Source: Demequina subtropica
Lineage (GTDB): Bacteria > Actinomycetota > Actinomycetes > Actinomycetales > Demequinaceae
DNA: 64,000 nucleotides
Reading direction: 5' to 3'
Assembly: GCF_000971235.1 (NCBI RefSeq)
Contig: NZ_BBMB01000001.1
Span: 1 to 64,000, forward strand
Below, piece by piece: positions 7,282-16,376 of the stretch. The position numbers and the translations under genes were made by a program. How positions within the stretch are numbered: position 1 is the stretch's first letter; each line of letters opens with the position of its first letter. The notes beneath the pieces were generated by a model that was not told the origin of the DNA, ran no database searches, and saw only the letters and a program-made list of their open reading frames with translations.

Positions 7282-8000
7282 AGCGAGTCCGCGTCCCGCG
7301 GCACGATGCGGCGCTCGCCCGCGCGCACGGCCACCGGCCAGCGGTTGCCGGGAGGCGGCGTCACGCACACGAAGTGCGGGGAGAACCTGCTCGGCGGGAG
7401 GTAGGCGCGGTTGAGGTCGACCGTGACGGAGCCGTCCGCGCGAGGCCCGTCGAGGCGGATCATGCGGAAGTTGTAGGGCTCGGTCTCCGCGGTCGCGTCC
7501 GAGAACGCGCCGAAGAGCTCGTCGCCGTCGCGGTGGACCAGCAGCTCGAGAGCCGCGCCGGCGACCTCGAACGCGACCACTCCGTCGTAGATCGTGGTCG
7601 AGCGGTGGCCGTCCACCGCGAGCGTCGGCGTGGGTGCGGACGGCACGGCCGTGAAGCGCCCCACGATGCGCGCGCCGGGATCCCACGCGAAGCGCTCGAT
7701 CGCGCCGAGCCCCGCGCGGGCGGCGCGGGACGGGTCGAGCAGGCGGACCGCGAGCGCGCCCTCGCGCGCGAACGCCCGCAGCACCACGGGGCCGTGCGAG
7801 TGCTCCGTCCCGGGCGCCAGGCGCACCTCCTCGCCGTCGATCAGCCCCACCGCGACGCCGTCGTGGGCGCGCCACTCGCCGGGGACCGCCGGACACTCCG
7901 TGGGAGCGGGGGAGAGCCAGAAGGTCGTCGCGAGCGAGGCGAGGCCGTGAGGCCCGAAGGCCGCCGCGTCGTGGGTGGCGATCCATGCGGCGTCGGTCAT
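7278..8000 (-). CDS. DUF1684 family protein
   Basis: 240 residues with the DUF1684 layout: a ligand-binding-like N-terminal half ending in VRLLDPSRAARAGLGAIERFAWDP, then GDELFGAFSDATAETEPYNFRMIRL and the signature VTVDLNRAYLPPSRFSPHFVCVTPPPGNRWPVAVRAGE. No experimentally defined activity is known to me for this family. The stop codons of this gene and tdk share four bases. It is divergent from the LysR gene, with 86 bases between starts. Confidence 0.85.
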   Translation of the reverse strand: MTDAAWIATHDAAAFGPHGLASLATTFWLSPAPTECPAVPGEWRAHDGVAVGLIDGEEVRLAPGTEHSHGPVVLRAFAREGALAVRLLDPSRAARAGLGAIERFAWDPGARIVGRFTAVPSAPTPTLAVDGHRSTTIYDGVVAFEVAGAALELLVHRDGDELFGAFSDATAETEPYNFRMIRLDGPRADGSVTVDLNRAYLPPSRFSPHFVCVTPPPGNRWPVAVRAGERRIVPRDADSL

Positions 8001-8086
8001 GCGCCCATGGTGTCAGGTCACGAAGCCTTACCGAAATGAAACATCACCGAAACCCATGGAGGACGCGTCATCGATAGCGTCTGCCT

Positions 8087-9136
8087 ATGGACGGAGCGCG
8101 CAGCACCGAGATCGACGCCCTGACACGGGCGATCGACCTCCATTCGCTGCGCATCCTGGTCGCCATCGACGAGCACGGCTCCATCTCCGCCGCGGCGCGC
8201 TCGCTCGGGTACAGCCAGCCGACCATCACGCAGCACGTGCAGCGGCTCGAAGAACGGCTCGGCGCCGCGCTCGTGGCCAGGACGGCGCGCGCGGCGCGCC
8301 TCACCCCCGTGGGGGCTCTCCTCGCGCGTCACGCACCGCGCATCGACGCGAGCCTCACCGCGGCCGCCGCCGACCTCGCGCACGCGCTCGGCCGCCGCGG
8401 CGGGCAGGTCCGCCTGGTGGCGGTCCCCGACCAGGTCGGGTCCGTCCTCGCGCCCGCGGCGGGGCGGCTCGCCACGCTCCAGCCGCATCTGGACATCGTG
8501 GTGCTCGAGGCGCCCGACGCCGAGTCGGCGCTCGACATGGTGAGGGGCGGGCGCGCCGATGTCGCCGTCGCGCCCATGCCGCTCGACACCCGTACCGGCG
8601 CGCGGCCCGCGGCGCTCCGCACGTCGTTCCTGTTCGCGGAGGACGTCGTCGCTCTCACCGGCTCCGACGTCGCCGCACCCGAGGGTCGCGTGGCGCCCGC
8701 ATCGCTCGCCGAGCTCGCGTGGATCGGCGGCCCCGGCACGTGCTCGGACGCCGTGGCCGCGCGCATCGGACGCCGGGCGGGGGCGCGAGACATCGCGGTC
8801 GGCAGGGCCGATGCGGCCGTCGCGCTCGCGGCGCAGGGCCTCGGGGTGGCGTTCGTGGTGGAGTCGGCGCTGCAGGGCGTCGACCTGCCGGGCTCGGTGC
8901 GCGCGCTCGGTCTCGCGCCCGCGCTGCGTCGCCGCACGATCGCCGCCATCCTTCCCGAGGCCGCCCGCATCGACGGCGTCGCCTCCGCGCTGCGCGTGCT
9001 CGCCGCGCATCGCCCCTCACCCGTCGGCGTCGAGGCCATCCTCGACGCCCGCCGTCGCAGCGCCGCCCACCGGGCCCGCTTCACGCCCCTGGGCGGCGTC
9101 GGCACGCTCCCTAACCAGGCAGAGGAGATCACCACC
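8087..9136 (+). CDS. LysR-type regulator (frame has no stop, runs into SBP)
   Basis: N-terminal winged helix-turn-helix at about residues 18-75 (LRILVAIDEHGSISAAARSLGYSQPTITQHVQRLEERLGAAL), then a LysR effector domain of about 230 residues. The recognisable LysR part ends near residue 310. The frame stays open through HRARFTPLGGVGTLPNQAEEITT directly into the lipoprotein start at 9137 and on to 10756, which would make an 889-residue fusion. A TAA at 9112-9114 lies in another frame, so one indel would give a normal stop. TAGCGT (8075-8080) six bases before ATG 8087 indicates a leaderless start. It probably controls the downstream transporter operon. Confidence 0.75.
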
Positions 9137-10756
9137 ATGGCACTCACGTCAGGCACCGTCGCCCGCACGGCGGCGGTCACCGCCGCGGGAGCGTTGGCAC
9201 TGGCCGGATGCACCGCATCGTCCGACCCGGAGCCCACGTCCAGCGCGCCCGTCGCCGTCGGCGTCGACACCGGCGAGGAGATCGACTCGATCACCGTCGC
9301 GCTGCCGGGGTCGCTCTCGAGCCTCTACGTGGGCTCGGAGTCCGGCATCCTCAACTACTACGTCGCCTCGGTCGCGCAGGAGGGCCTGGTCGCGGTCGAC
9401 TCGACCGGCGCCCTCCAGCCCGCGCTCGCCGAGAGCTGGGAGCAGACCGACGACGTCACGTACGTCTACGAGCTGCGCGAGGACGCGATGTTCCAGGACG
9501 GCACCCCGGTGACCGCCGAGGACGTGGTGTTCTCGCTCGACATGGCGCGTGACGAGACGGCCTCGCCGGGCCTCGCGTACTACATGACCAACATCGACAC
9601 GGTCGAGGCGACGGGCGACTCCGAGGTGACCATCACGCTCGCGCAGCCCGACGCTGCGTTCGCCGGCAACATGAGCACCGCGGGCGCGGCATTCATCACG
9701 TCGAAGGCGTTCTGGGAGGAGCACGGCGGCGACGTGGGCACCTCCGAGTCGCTCCTGCTGGGCACCGGCCCGTACCAGGTCACCGAGTTCGTGCCCGACT
9801 CGCACGTGACGTTCGAGCGCGTCGACACGTGGTGGGGCGACCAGCCCACGGTCAAGGAGATCCGCATCGACTTCGTCTCCGACGAGTCGACCCGCCTCCT
9901 CGCCGCGCAGTCGGGCGACGTCGACATCGCGTTCAACGTCCCGTTCGCGCAGGCCGAGCAGTGGGAGTCGCTGTCCGACATGCGCGTCGAGTACGTCAAC
10001 GACCTCTCGTACGTGGGCCTGTACTTCAACACCGGTGTCGCGCCGTTCGACGACGCGAAGGTGCGCGAGGCGATCGCCCACTCGGTCAACCGCGACGCGT
10101 ACGTCTCGACGCTGCTCAAGGGTCACGGCGAGGCCGCGACCGCGATCATGACGCCCGAGTCGCTCGGCGCGGTCTACAGCCCCGACGAGGCGCGCGAGAT
10201 CCTCGCGGGCATCCCGCAGTGGGACTACGACCTCGAGGCCGCGAAGGCCGCGCTCGCCGCATCGTCCGTGCCCGACGGCTTCGAGGCGGAGCTGCTGACC
10301 CCGAACACCGGCCCCCAGCTCGGCACCGCGGCGCAGGCGCTCGCGCAGGACCTCGCGGAGGTCGGCATCACGCTCAACGTGCGCGAGGTGCCCATCGAGG
10401 AGTGGCTCGCGAGCCTCGACCCGTCCTCCGAGTACGGCATCAACTACATGTGGTACTTCTCGACGCTCGCCGACCCGGCCGAGATCCCGTCGTACCTCAT
10501 CGGCCTCGACAACCCCGCGCAGTACGACAACCAGGAGGTCCTCGACCTGCTGACCGAGATCGGCGCGGAGAAGGACAAGGCCGCGCGCATCGACCTGCTG
10601 GTTGAGGCGGAGACGCTCCAGGCGGAGGACGTCATCAACGTGCCGCTGTGGTGGGGCCAGTCCGCGACGGCGTTCGCGAACGATCTGGGCCTCGAGGACT
10701 ACAGCCCGTTCACGTTCGTCTCGACGTGGCCGGCCCAGCTGTACCGGGCGGGCTGA
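9137..10756 (+). CDS. ABC peptide/nickel-type solute-binding lipoprotein
   Basis: SBP family 5 (OppA/DppA-like). ATG 9137 has its own AGGAG nine bases upstream and starts a lipoprotein signal with lipobox LALAGC, so the mature protein would be anchored outside the membrane. Family features include ALAESWEQTDDVTYVYELRE, FQDGTPVTAEDVVFSLDMA, GTGPYQVTEFVPDSHVTFER and a DDAKVREAIAHSVNRDAYV segment. 539 residues is normal length. It is in the same frame as the preceding LysR gene with no stop between them, and is followed six bases later by the first permease. Confidence 0.9.
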   Translation: MALTSGTVARTAAVTAAGALALAGCTASSDPEPTSSAPVAVGVDTGEEIDSITVALPGSLSSLYVGSESGILNYYVASVAQEGLVAVDSTGALQPALAESWEQTDDVTYVYELREDAMFQDGTPVTAEDVVFSLDMARDETASPGLAYYMTNIDTVEATGDSEVTITLAQPDAAFAGNMSTAGAAFITSKAFWEEHGGDVGTSESLLLGTGPYQVTEFVPDSHVTFERVDTWWGDQPTVKEIRIDFVSDESTRLLAAQSGDVDIAFNVPFAQAEQWESLSDMRVEYVNDLSYVGLYFNTGVAPFDDAKVREAIAHSVNRDAYVSTLLKGHGEAATAIMTPESLGAVYSPDEAREILAGIPQWDYDLEAAKAALAASSVPDGFEAELLTPNTGPQLGTAAQALAQDLAEVGITLNVREVPIEEWLASLDPSSEYGINYMWYFSTLADPAEIPSYLIGLDNPAQYDNQEVLDLLTEIGAEKDKAARIDLLVEAETLQAEDVINVPLWWGQSATAFANDLGLEDYSPFTFVSTWPAQLYRAG

Positions 10757-10762
10757 CCCTTC

Positions 10763-11758
10763 GTGTCGACCGCTGACACCCGCGCACGCGCGTCGCGGCT
10801 GCGGCCTCTGGGCCGCATGCTCGCGGCGCGCGTGCTCGGCGTGCTCGGGGTGCTGTTCGTCCTGTCGATCATCGTGTTCGCGATGATGTACCTGGCCCCG
10901 GGCGACATCGTGAAGAACCTGCTGGGCAACCGGCCCGCGAACCCAGACGTGGTCGCCGCGGTGCGCGAGCAGTACCGCCTGGACGACCCCGTGGTGGTCC
11001 AGTACCTCACGTGGCTCAAGGGGTTCGTCACCGGCGATTTCGGGGAGTCGATCCGGCTGCAGGTCCCGGTCGCACAGGCGATCGGCGACCGGATCGCGAT
11101 CACCGCGGCGCTGTGCGGGCTGGCCTTCCTCGTCTCGGTGATCGTCGCGGTGCCGCTGGGCGTGCGCTCGGCGGTCAAGGCCGGCGGATGGGTCGACCGC
11201 GCGGGCAACGCGCTCTCGATCCTGGGTCTCAGCGCGCCGACGTTCGCGATCGGGCTCGTGCTGCTCTACCTGTTCGCCTACTACGTGCCGATCTTCCCGG
11301 TGTACGGCGGCGGCGACGGCGGGCTCGACACGCTTCGCCACCTGGTGCTGCCCGCGGTCACGCTCGCGCTCGGGCTGGGCGCGATCATCGTCAAGCTCAC
11401 CCGCACCGCGATGCTGCGTGAGCTCGAGTCCGACTACGTGACCTTCGCGCGCTCGCGCGGCCTGGGGGAGCGCATGGTCCGCCGCATCGCGCTGCGCAAC
11501 GCCGCGATCCCCATCGTCACCGGCGCCTCCCTGGTGCTGACCTTCCTGGTGGGCGGGACCGTGCTCGCCGAGACCACGTACGCGCTGCCGGGCATCGGCA
11601 CGCTGCTTCAGGACTCGGTGCTGTTCAAGGACATCGCGGTGGTGCAGTCGCTCACGCTGCTGGTCGCCGTGGTCATCGCGGTGATCGCGCTGCTCGCGGA
11701 CCTCGCGTACCTGCTGCTCGACCCGCGCGTGAGCCGCACCTTGGGGGCGCGCGCATGA
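10763..11758 (+). CDS. ABC transporter permease, DppB/OppB type
   Basis: 331 residues with a GTG start. It shows the DppB layout: one N-terminal helix (VLGVLGVLFVLSIIVFAMMYL), a periplasmic/extracellular segment with DDPVVVQYLTWLKGFVTGDFGES, then five helices and the EAA-like loop ARSRGLGERMVRRIALRNAAIPI. It pairs with the next permease to form the membrane channel of the peptide importer. ATGA overlap with the next gene. Confidence 0.92.
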   Translation: MSTADTRARASRLRPLGRMLAARVLGVLGVLFVLSIIVFAMMYLAPGDIVKNLLGNRPANPDVVAAVREQYRLDDPVVVQYLTWLKGFVTGDFGESIRLQVPVAQAIGDRIAITAALCGLAFLVSVIVAVPLGVRSAVKAGGWVDRAGNALSILGLSAPTFAIGLVLLYLFAYYVPIFPVYGGGDGGLDTLRHLVLPAVTLALGLGAIIVKLTRTAMLRELESDYVTFARSRGLGERMVRRIALRNAAIPIVTGASLVLTFLVGGTVLAETTYALPGIGTLLQDSVLFKDIAVVQSLTLLVAVVIAVIALLADLAYLLLDPRVSRTLGARA

Positions 11759-12618
11759 GCGACATCCGCATCATCGGTGCCGCGCCCGCCACGCGCCGGC
11801 GCCGCCGCGTGCCCGTCGGCGTCGCGATCGCCCTGGGCGTCCTGGCGCTCGTGGTGCTCGCCGCAGCCTTCGGCAACCTCCTCTTTGACGAGGCGATGCG
11901 TCAGGACGTGCTGTCCTCGACGCTCCCGCCCGGGAGCCCCGCGCATCCCTTCGGCACCGACGAGCTGGGACGCGACGTGCTCCAGATGGCCGTCGCGGGC
12001 ACCGCATCGGCCCTGGTCGGTCCCGTGGTGGTCGCGATCGGCTCCATGCTGCTGGGCGTGATCCTCGGCACCCTCGCGGGCTACGAGAAGGGCTGGCTCG
12101 ACACGCTCATCGGCCGCTGGACCGACCTGCTGCTCGCGGTGCCCGTGCTGCTCGCGGCGATCGTCGTGTCGGGCGTCATGGGTGGTGGCTACTGGGTGAC
12201 CGTCGCGCTGCTGGTGGTGCTGTTCTCGCCCTCCGACATCCGCATCGTCCGCGCGGGGGTGCTCGAGCAGTCCGCGCGGCCCTACATCGAGGCGGCCCAG
12301 ATGCTGTCCCTGTCGCGCTGGCGCGTGATGTTCCGGCACATCCTGCCCAACGTCACGTCGCTCGTGGTGACGAACATGATGCTCAACGTCGCCTTCGCGC
12401 TCGTCGCGTTCTCCTCGCTGTCCTTCCTGGGCGTGGGCGTCGCGCCGGGCACCGCCGACTGGGGCCGCCAGCTCACGGACGGCCGCGCGATCATGTTCCA
12501 GAACCCGGCCGCCGTGTTCCTGCCCGCGCTGCTCATCGTGGTGGTCGCGGTGTGCGTGAACCTCGTGGGCGACTGGATCGGGCAGCGCCTTTCCCAGGTG
12601 GGGGAGGAGGTCCGATGA
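11755..12618 (+). CDS. ABC transporter permease, DppC/OppC type
   Basis: 287 residues. An N-terminal helix is followed by the DppC hallmark HPFGTDELGRDVLQMAVAGT and the EAA loop AAQMLSLSRWRVMFRHILPN. FLGVGVAPGTADWGRQLTDGR is the conserved late loop. It overlaps both neighbours by ATGA junctions, so stoichiometric synthesis with the first permease and the ATPase is likely. Confidence 0.92.
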   Translation: MSDIRIIGAAPATRRRRRVPVGVAIALGVLALVVLAAAFGNLLFDEAMRQDVLSSTLPPGSPAHPFGTDELGRDVLQMAVAGTASALVGPVVVAIGSMLLGVILGTLAGYEKGWLDTLIGRWTDLLLAVPVLLAAIVVSGVMGGGYWVTVALLVVLFSPSDIRIVRAGVLEQSARPYIEAAQMLSLSRWRVMFRHILPNVTSLVVTNMMLNVAFALVAFSSLSFLGVGVAPGTADWGRQLTDGRAIMFQNPAAVFLPALLIVVVAVCVNLVGDWIGQRLSQVGEEVR

Positions 12619-14192
12619 CGGTCCTGTTGGAGGGCCTCACGGTCATCGGCCCCGCCGGGACGATGGTCGAGCCCGTCTCCGCCGAGATCGCGCCCGGAGC
12701 GACGCTCGCGTTGATCGGCGAGTCCGGCTCGGGCAAGACGCTCACCGCCAAGTCCATCGTGGGACTGCTGCCGCGCGGCTTCCGCGCGACCGGGTCCGTC
12801 ACCGTCGCGGGGCAGGCGCTCCCGGTCGAGCGGCCGGGGGACGATGCGGCGTGGCGTCGCGCGCGGGGGCGCTCCGTGTCGCTGCTGCTCCAGGATCCCT
12901 TCACGTCGCTCACGCCGGTGCACCGGTGCGGCGACCAGATCGCGTGGACCGTCGAGGCGGCGCAGGGGCACCGGCTCCCGCGGGGTGCGCGTCGGGCCGC
13001 GGTCGAGGAGCGGCTCGCCGAGGTCAACCTGCCGGCGCGCGTCGCGGACGCCTTCCCGCACGAGCTCTCGGGCGGCATGCGGCAGAGGGTGGCGATCGCT
13101 GCGGCGCTGGCCTCCGATCCGCAGCTGCTCATCGCGGACGAGCCGACCACCGCCCTCGATGCCTCGAATCAGGCCGAGATCCTCGACCTGCTGCGACGCA
13201 TCCAGCTCGAGCGGCGGCTGTCCGTCATCCTCATCTCGCACGACCTGGGCGTGGTGCGAGGCCGCACCGACCAGGTGCTCGTGATGCGCGGCGGCCAGGT
13301 GGTCGAGCGCGGCGCGACCGCGGCGGTGCTCGCGGCTCCCGAGCATCCGTACACGCGGGCGCTCATCGAGGCCGACCCCGTGGTCGCGGCACGCTCGGGC
13401 GCGCGCATCGCCGCCGAGGAGGCCGCCCCGTCCGAGGTCGAGCCGTTGCTGGTGTGCGAGGGCGTGACCAAGGCCTTCGGCGTGCGGACCGTGCTCGACC
13501 AGGTGGACCTCGCCGTCGCGCCGGGCGCCATCGTGGGCATTGTGGGCGAGTCCGGGTCCGGGAAGTCCACCCTGGCCCGCTGCATCGCCGGCCTCGAGCG
13601 CGAGGACGCGGGCAGCATCGTCCTCGCGGGCTCGGCGCTCGCACCAGGGCGAGGCTCGCGCACGCCCGACCAGATGCAGATCGTCTTCCAGGACCCGTAC
13701 TCGTCGCTCAACCCGATGATGAGCATCGGCGCGATCCTCAGCGAGGCGCTCGGGGTGGCCGGGAGGGCATCGTCCGAGGTGCCCGGCCTGCTCGAGATGG
13801 TCGGGCTGCCCGCGGAGTTCGCGCGCAAGCGTCCCGCCGAGCTGTCCGGCGGGCAGCGTCAGCGCGTCGCGATCGCGCGCGCCCTGGCGCCGGAGCCGCG
13901 GCTGCTCATCTGCGACGAGTCGGTCTCCGCGCTCGACGTGTCCGTGCAGGCGGACATCCTCGCGCTGCTCGCGCGGCTGCGCGAGGAGATCGGGATCGCG
14001 ATCCTGTTCATCTCGCACGACCTCGCGGTGGTGCGGATGATCGCCGACTCCGTGACGGTGATGTGGGACGGCCGCGTGGTCGAGTCCGGGCCGTGCCACG
14101 AGGTGCTCGAGCAGCCCGCCCACGAGTACACGCGGCTGCTGGTCGCGGCCGCGACGCGGGAGAACGCCGTGCCGGTCGAAGGGAAGGACTGA
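12615..14192 (+). CDS. ABC transporter double ATPase (DppD-DppF fusion)
   Basis: 525 residues carrying two complete nucleotide-binding domains. NBD1 has GESGSGKT, a Q-loop LLLQDPFTSL, signature LSGGMRQRV and Walker B LLIADEPTTALD. NBD2 has GESGSGKS, VFQDPYSSLNP, LSGGQRQRV and LLICDESVSALD, each followed by an SHDL H-loop. This is the fused form of DppD/DppF found in many actinobacterial peptide importers. NBD1 lacks the long C-terminal OppD/DppD Cys cluster. The start is at the ATGA overlap (12615). Confidence 0.92.
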   Translation: MTVLLEGLTVIGPAGTMVEPVSAEIAPGATLALIGESGSGKTLTAKSIVGLLPRGFRATGSVTVAGQALPVERPGDDAAWRRARGRSVSLLLQDPFTSLTPVHRCGDQIAWTVEAAQGHRLPRGARRAAVEERLAEVNLPARVADAFPHELSGGMRQRVAIAAALASDPQLLIADEPTTALDASNQAEILDLLRRIQLERRLSVILISHDLGVVRGRTDQVLVMRGGQVVERGATAAVLAAPEHPYTRALIEADPVVAARSGARIAAEEAAPSEVEPLLVCEGVTKAFGVRTVLDQVDLAVAPGAIVGIVGESGSGKSTLARCIAGLEREDAGSIVLAGSALAPGRGSRTPDQMQIVFQDPYSSLNPMMSIGAILSEALGVAGRASSEVPGLLEMVGLPAEFARKRPAELSGGQRQRVAIARALAPEPRLLICDESVSALDVSVQADILALLARLREEIGIAILFISHDLAVVRMIADSVTVMWDGRVVESGPCHEVLEQPAHEYTRLLVAAATRENAVPVEGKD

Positions 14193-14193
14193 C

Positions 14194-15300
14194 GTGTCGG
14201 GATTCGGGACGCCTCCGGCGGGGGTCACCCCTCGCGTCTTCGAGGAGTGGGGCGAGGAGCTCGCCGCCGCACTCGGCCCCGAGCGGGCCGCATGGTGGAG
14301 CCTGCCGCGCTCTCCCTACCGTCCGGCGCTGGCCGTGCGCCGTGGCGAGGGAGGCAAGCCGATCGCCGCGCTGCTGACGAGCGGCCGTCCCGCGACGGCG
14401 GCGGTCAAGGTGGTCGACCTGTGGTGGGAGGACTCGGACGCCGGCCTCGCGGGCGCCGCGTCCTTGGTGGACGCGCTCCTCGAGGCGCGGGCGGCGGCCG
14501 GCGACGCCGCCGTGAAGTGGGAGGTCGCTCCGGGCGCCACGCTCCCGGACCTCGCGGTGGCGCGGGGGTTCGTGCCGATGCGGACGCCGTGGGGCGCGAA
14601 GGGGACCGAGCGCTTCGCGGGGCATGTGCGCTGGCTGGTCGAGGTGCCGCACGCGGAGCTCGGCTACTACGCACAGACCACGCTGTACACATGCGGCGCC
14701 GTCGCGGGCCTCATGGCGGTCGAGGCGGCGGGGGTGTCCGGGTTCGCGGGTGCCGCGGCGGACGACCGCGACCGCGAGATCGGCTTCTGGCGCGAGGCCA
14801 CCAACCACCCGGCGTGCGAGCCGGTCGGGTTGGCGGTGCGGCTGCGGGAGGAGATCGCCGTCCCCGTGGGCGGCGGCGCCCCGGTCGCCGTGGCGCTCGA
14901 CCACGAGGCGCCGGTGCTGCTCGAGGACTACGAGGGCTTCGAGCACGACTACCGCGCGGAGCTCCAGGAGCATTCCGCGCGGCGGGCCGCGCTGCTCGGG
15001 GTGCCGGTCGCCCGCGAGCGCCTGTCGATGGCCGAGCTCGAGGCGCGGCTCAACGACGGCTGGGTCGCGCTGCTGCTGGTCGACGAGGAGCCGATGCACG
15101 GCGTGACGGGTGCGCATTGGATCGTCGCGCACGCGGCCCGCGACGGGATGTTCGTGCTCGAGGACCCGTGGGTGGAGGACGCTGCGGGGGAGTCGTGGGT
15201 CGACACCCATGACATGCCCGTGGCCGCGAGCGACCTCGACCGCATGGTGCGGTGGGGGCCGGAGGGCTACCGCGGCATCGTGCTGCTGCGCCGGGCGTGA
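14194..15300 (+). CDS. C39-like peptidase protein in peptide-ABC operon
   Basis: 368 residues with a GTG start one base after the ATPase stop. The N-terminal 150 residues look like a substrate-binding or acyltransferase-like domain without motif. At about residue 155-172, YYAQTTLYTCGAVAGLMA resembles the catalytic Q-x(4-6)-C of papain-like C39/DUF3335 peptidases. HWIVAHAARDGMFVLEDPW, near residue 310-325, supplies the His and Asp. There is no signal peptide, so it would act in the cytoplasm on imported peptides or on a protein partner. The activity is inferred, and the operon position is the main support for peptide metabolism. Confidence 0.65.
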   Translation: MSGFGTPPAGVTPRVFEEWGEELAAALGPERAAWWSLPRSPYRPALAVRRGEGGKPIAALLTSGRPATAAVKVVDLWWEDSDAGLAGAASLVDALLEARAAAGDAAVKWEVAPGATLPDLAVARGFVPMRTPWGAKGTERFAGHVRWLVEVPHAELGYYAQTTLYTCGAVAGLMAVEAAGVSGFAGAAADDRDREIGFWREATNHPACEPVGLAVRLREEIAVPVGGGAPVAVALDHEAPVLLEDYEGFEHDYRAELQEHSARRAALLGVPVARERLSMAELEARLNDGWVALLLVDEEPMHGVTGAHWIVAHAARDGMFVLEDPWVEDAAGESWVDTHDMPVAASDLDRMVRWGPEGYRGIVLLRRA

Positions 15301-15322
15301 TCCGGGCGCGCGCCGCGCTTCG

Positions 15323-15562
15323 TCAGCTCCCGGCGGGGTGCCAGCCGGAGCGCTGCCATTCCGCGGCGTGGTGTGCGCACAAGAGCTCGGGGGACCGGAG
15401 CGAGGTGTCGGTGCGGTCGTGCAGCACCCACAGGGCGTCCGTGCGCACGGGGTGCGAGTCGGGGCCGCACGCGCTGCAGTGCGCGGTCGCGCGGACGATG
15501 TCCGCGAGCGCGAGCACGTCCGCATAGTTGTCGAGGCTGAGGTGCGCGATCGTGTCGGTCAT
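15323..15562 (-). CDS. Small CxxC/CxxH protein, paralogue copy 2
   Basis: 79 residues: SLDNYADVLALADIVRATAHCSACGPDS at the start, then RTDALWVLHDR and LLCAHHAAEW. It is closely similar to the proteins at 6234 and 16131 and is the shortest member. A GGGGGG tract precedes the ATG. A DosR-like half palindrome and TAACTT -10 lie upstream (15602-15644). It is the last of three tandem minus-strand family members. Function unknown. Confidence 0.75.
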   Translation of the reverse strand: MTDTIAHLSLDNYADVLALADIVRATAHCSACGPDSHPVRTDALWVLHDRTDTSLRSPELLCAHHAAEWQRSGWHPAGS

Positions 15563-15601
15563 ACGAGCCCCCCGGTTCGTTGATTCGTCCCTTTCCCTTT
15601 G

Positions 15602-15644
15602 AAGTTAGCCACAGCGTCGGCGTGGCATCAGGGGCGTTGGTCCC
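15602..15644 (-). promoter_or_regulatory. DosR-like box plus -10 element
   Basis: Minus-strand GGGACCAACGCCCC (15644-15631) resembles the hydrogenase box in its left half and the degenerate right half seen in some known DosR sites. TAACTT (15607-15602) is centred one base off the spacing used at hydB, hydG and the 6.5-kb paralogue. It is weaker than those sites because the right half differs. Confidence 0.35.
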
Positions 15645-15670
15645 GCCCCTGGGTGTCGGGGGCGGCGGCG

Positions 15671-16012
15671 CTACTCGCAGTTCTGGCACGCCCCGGTGAG
15701 CGGCATCTGCATGAAGCACGTGGGGCAGATCTTCTGCTCGGGTGCCTCGACCGCGCGGCGTCCGGCGCGCTTGGCCGGCTTCGTATCGGCTCCCAGGCCC
15801 GCGAGGTGGTCCTCGCAGTAGAGGCGGCTCGAGCCCTTGGCGCTGCCCACCTGCCGGTACTTGATGAGGGTGAGGCGAGCGGGCGGGAGGGGATCGGACT
15901 CCAGGCCGCACAGCGTGCAGTGGGCGTGTGCGCGATCGGTGCCGGCGCGCGCGAGGAGGTCCGCGTAGTTATGCGGGGTGTCGAAGTCGATGAGGTCGCG
16001 GACGTCGGTCAT
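15671..16012 (-). CDS. CxxC/CxxH family protein with extra zinc ribbon, copy 3
   Basis: 113 residues. The N-terminal 75 residues match the family (HNYADLLARAGTDRAHAHCTLCGLESDP ... LYCEDHLAGL). A basic linker (KPAKRAGRR) and a second metal motif, CPTCFMQMPLTGACQNCE, at the C-terminus follow. The extra ribbon and basic linker could bind nucleic acid. The frame is open upstream, but ATG 16012 gives the family N-terminus. Function unknown. Confidence 0.75.
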   Translation of the reverse strand: MTDVRDLIDFDTPHNYADLLARAGTDRAHAHCTLCGLESDPLPPARLTLIKYRQVGSAKGSSRLYCEDHLAGLGADTKPAKRAGRRAVEAPEQKICPTCFMQMPLTGACQNCE

Positions 16013-16130
16013 GGACGCTCCACAGGTCGTGCCGCCGAGCCGAGGGGTGCTCGCCCTCAGGGTAGGTCGCGGTGCCCGTGGCACGCGAGGGCAGGGGCAG
16101 CCCGCGGCGTGGCGCGCTCAGGCGCGCCGC

Positions 16131-16376
16131 TCAGGACGCGAGGGCCACGTGACCGTGACCGGACCAGTCGGCGGCGTGGCGGATGCACAGCAGCGAGGCG
16201 CCGCTGAACTCGTCGCTCGCCGCATCGTGGCCGAGCCACAGGGCCTCGGGGCGCAGCGGAGCGCTGTCGGGACCGCATGCCGAGCACACCGCGGTGTCGC
16301 GGACGATGCCCGCGAGGGCGAGCAGGTCCGCGTAGTTGTCGAGGCTCGGGCGGGGTCGGGGGACGGTCTCTATCAC
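16131..16376 (-). CDS. Small CxxC/CxxH protein, paralogue copy 4
   Basis: 81 residues with a GTG start: PSLDNYADLLALAGIVRDTAVCSACGPDS, then PEALWLGHD and LLCIRHAADW. The region just upstream has an imperfect palindrome GGCTT-GGCA-AAGCC (16416-16429) but no convincing DosR-like box. It is first in the three-gene tandem array transcribed toward 15323. Function unknown. Confidence 0.72.
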   Translation of the reverse strand: MIETVPRPRPSLDNYADLLALAGIVRDTAVCSACGPDSAPLRPEALWLGHDAASDEFSGASLLCIRHAADWSGHGHVALAS

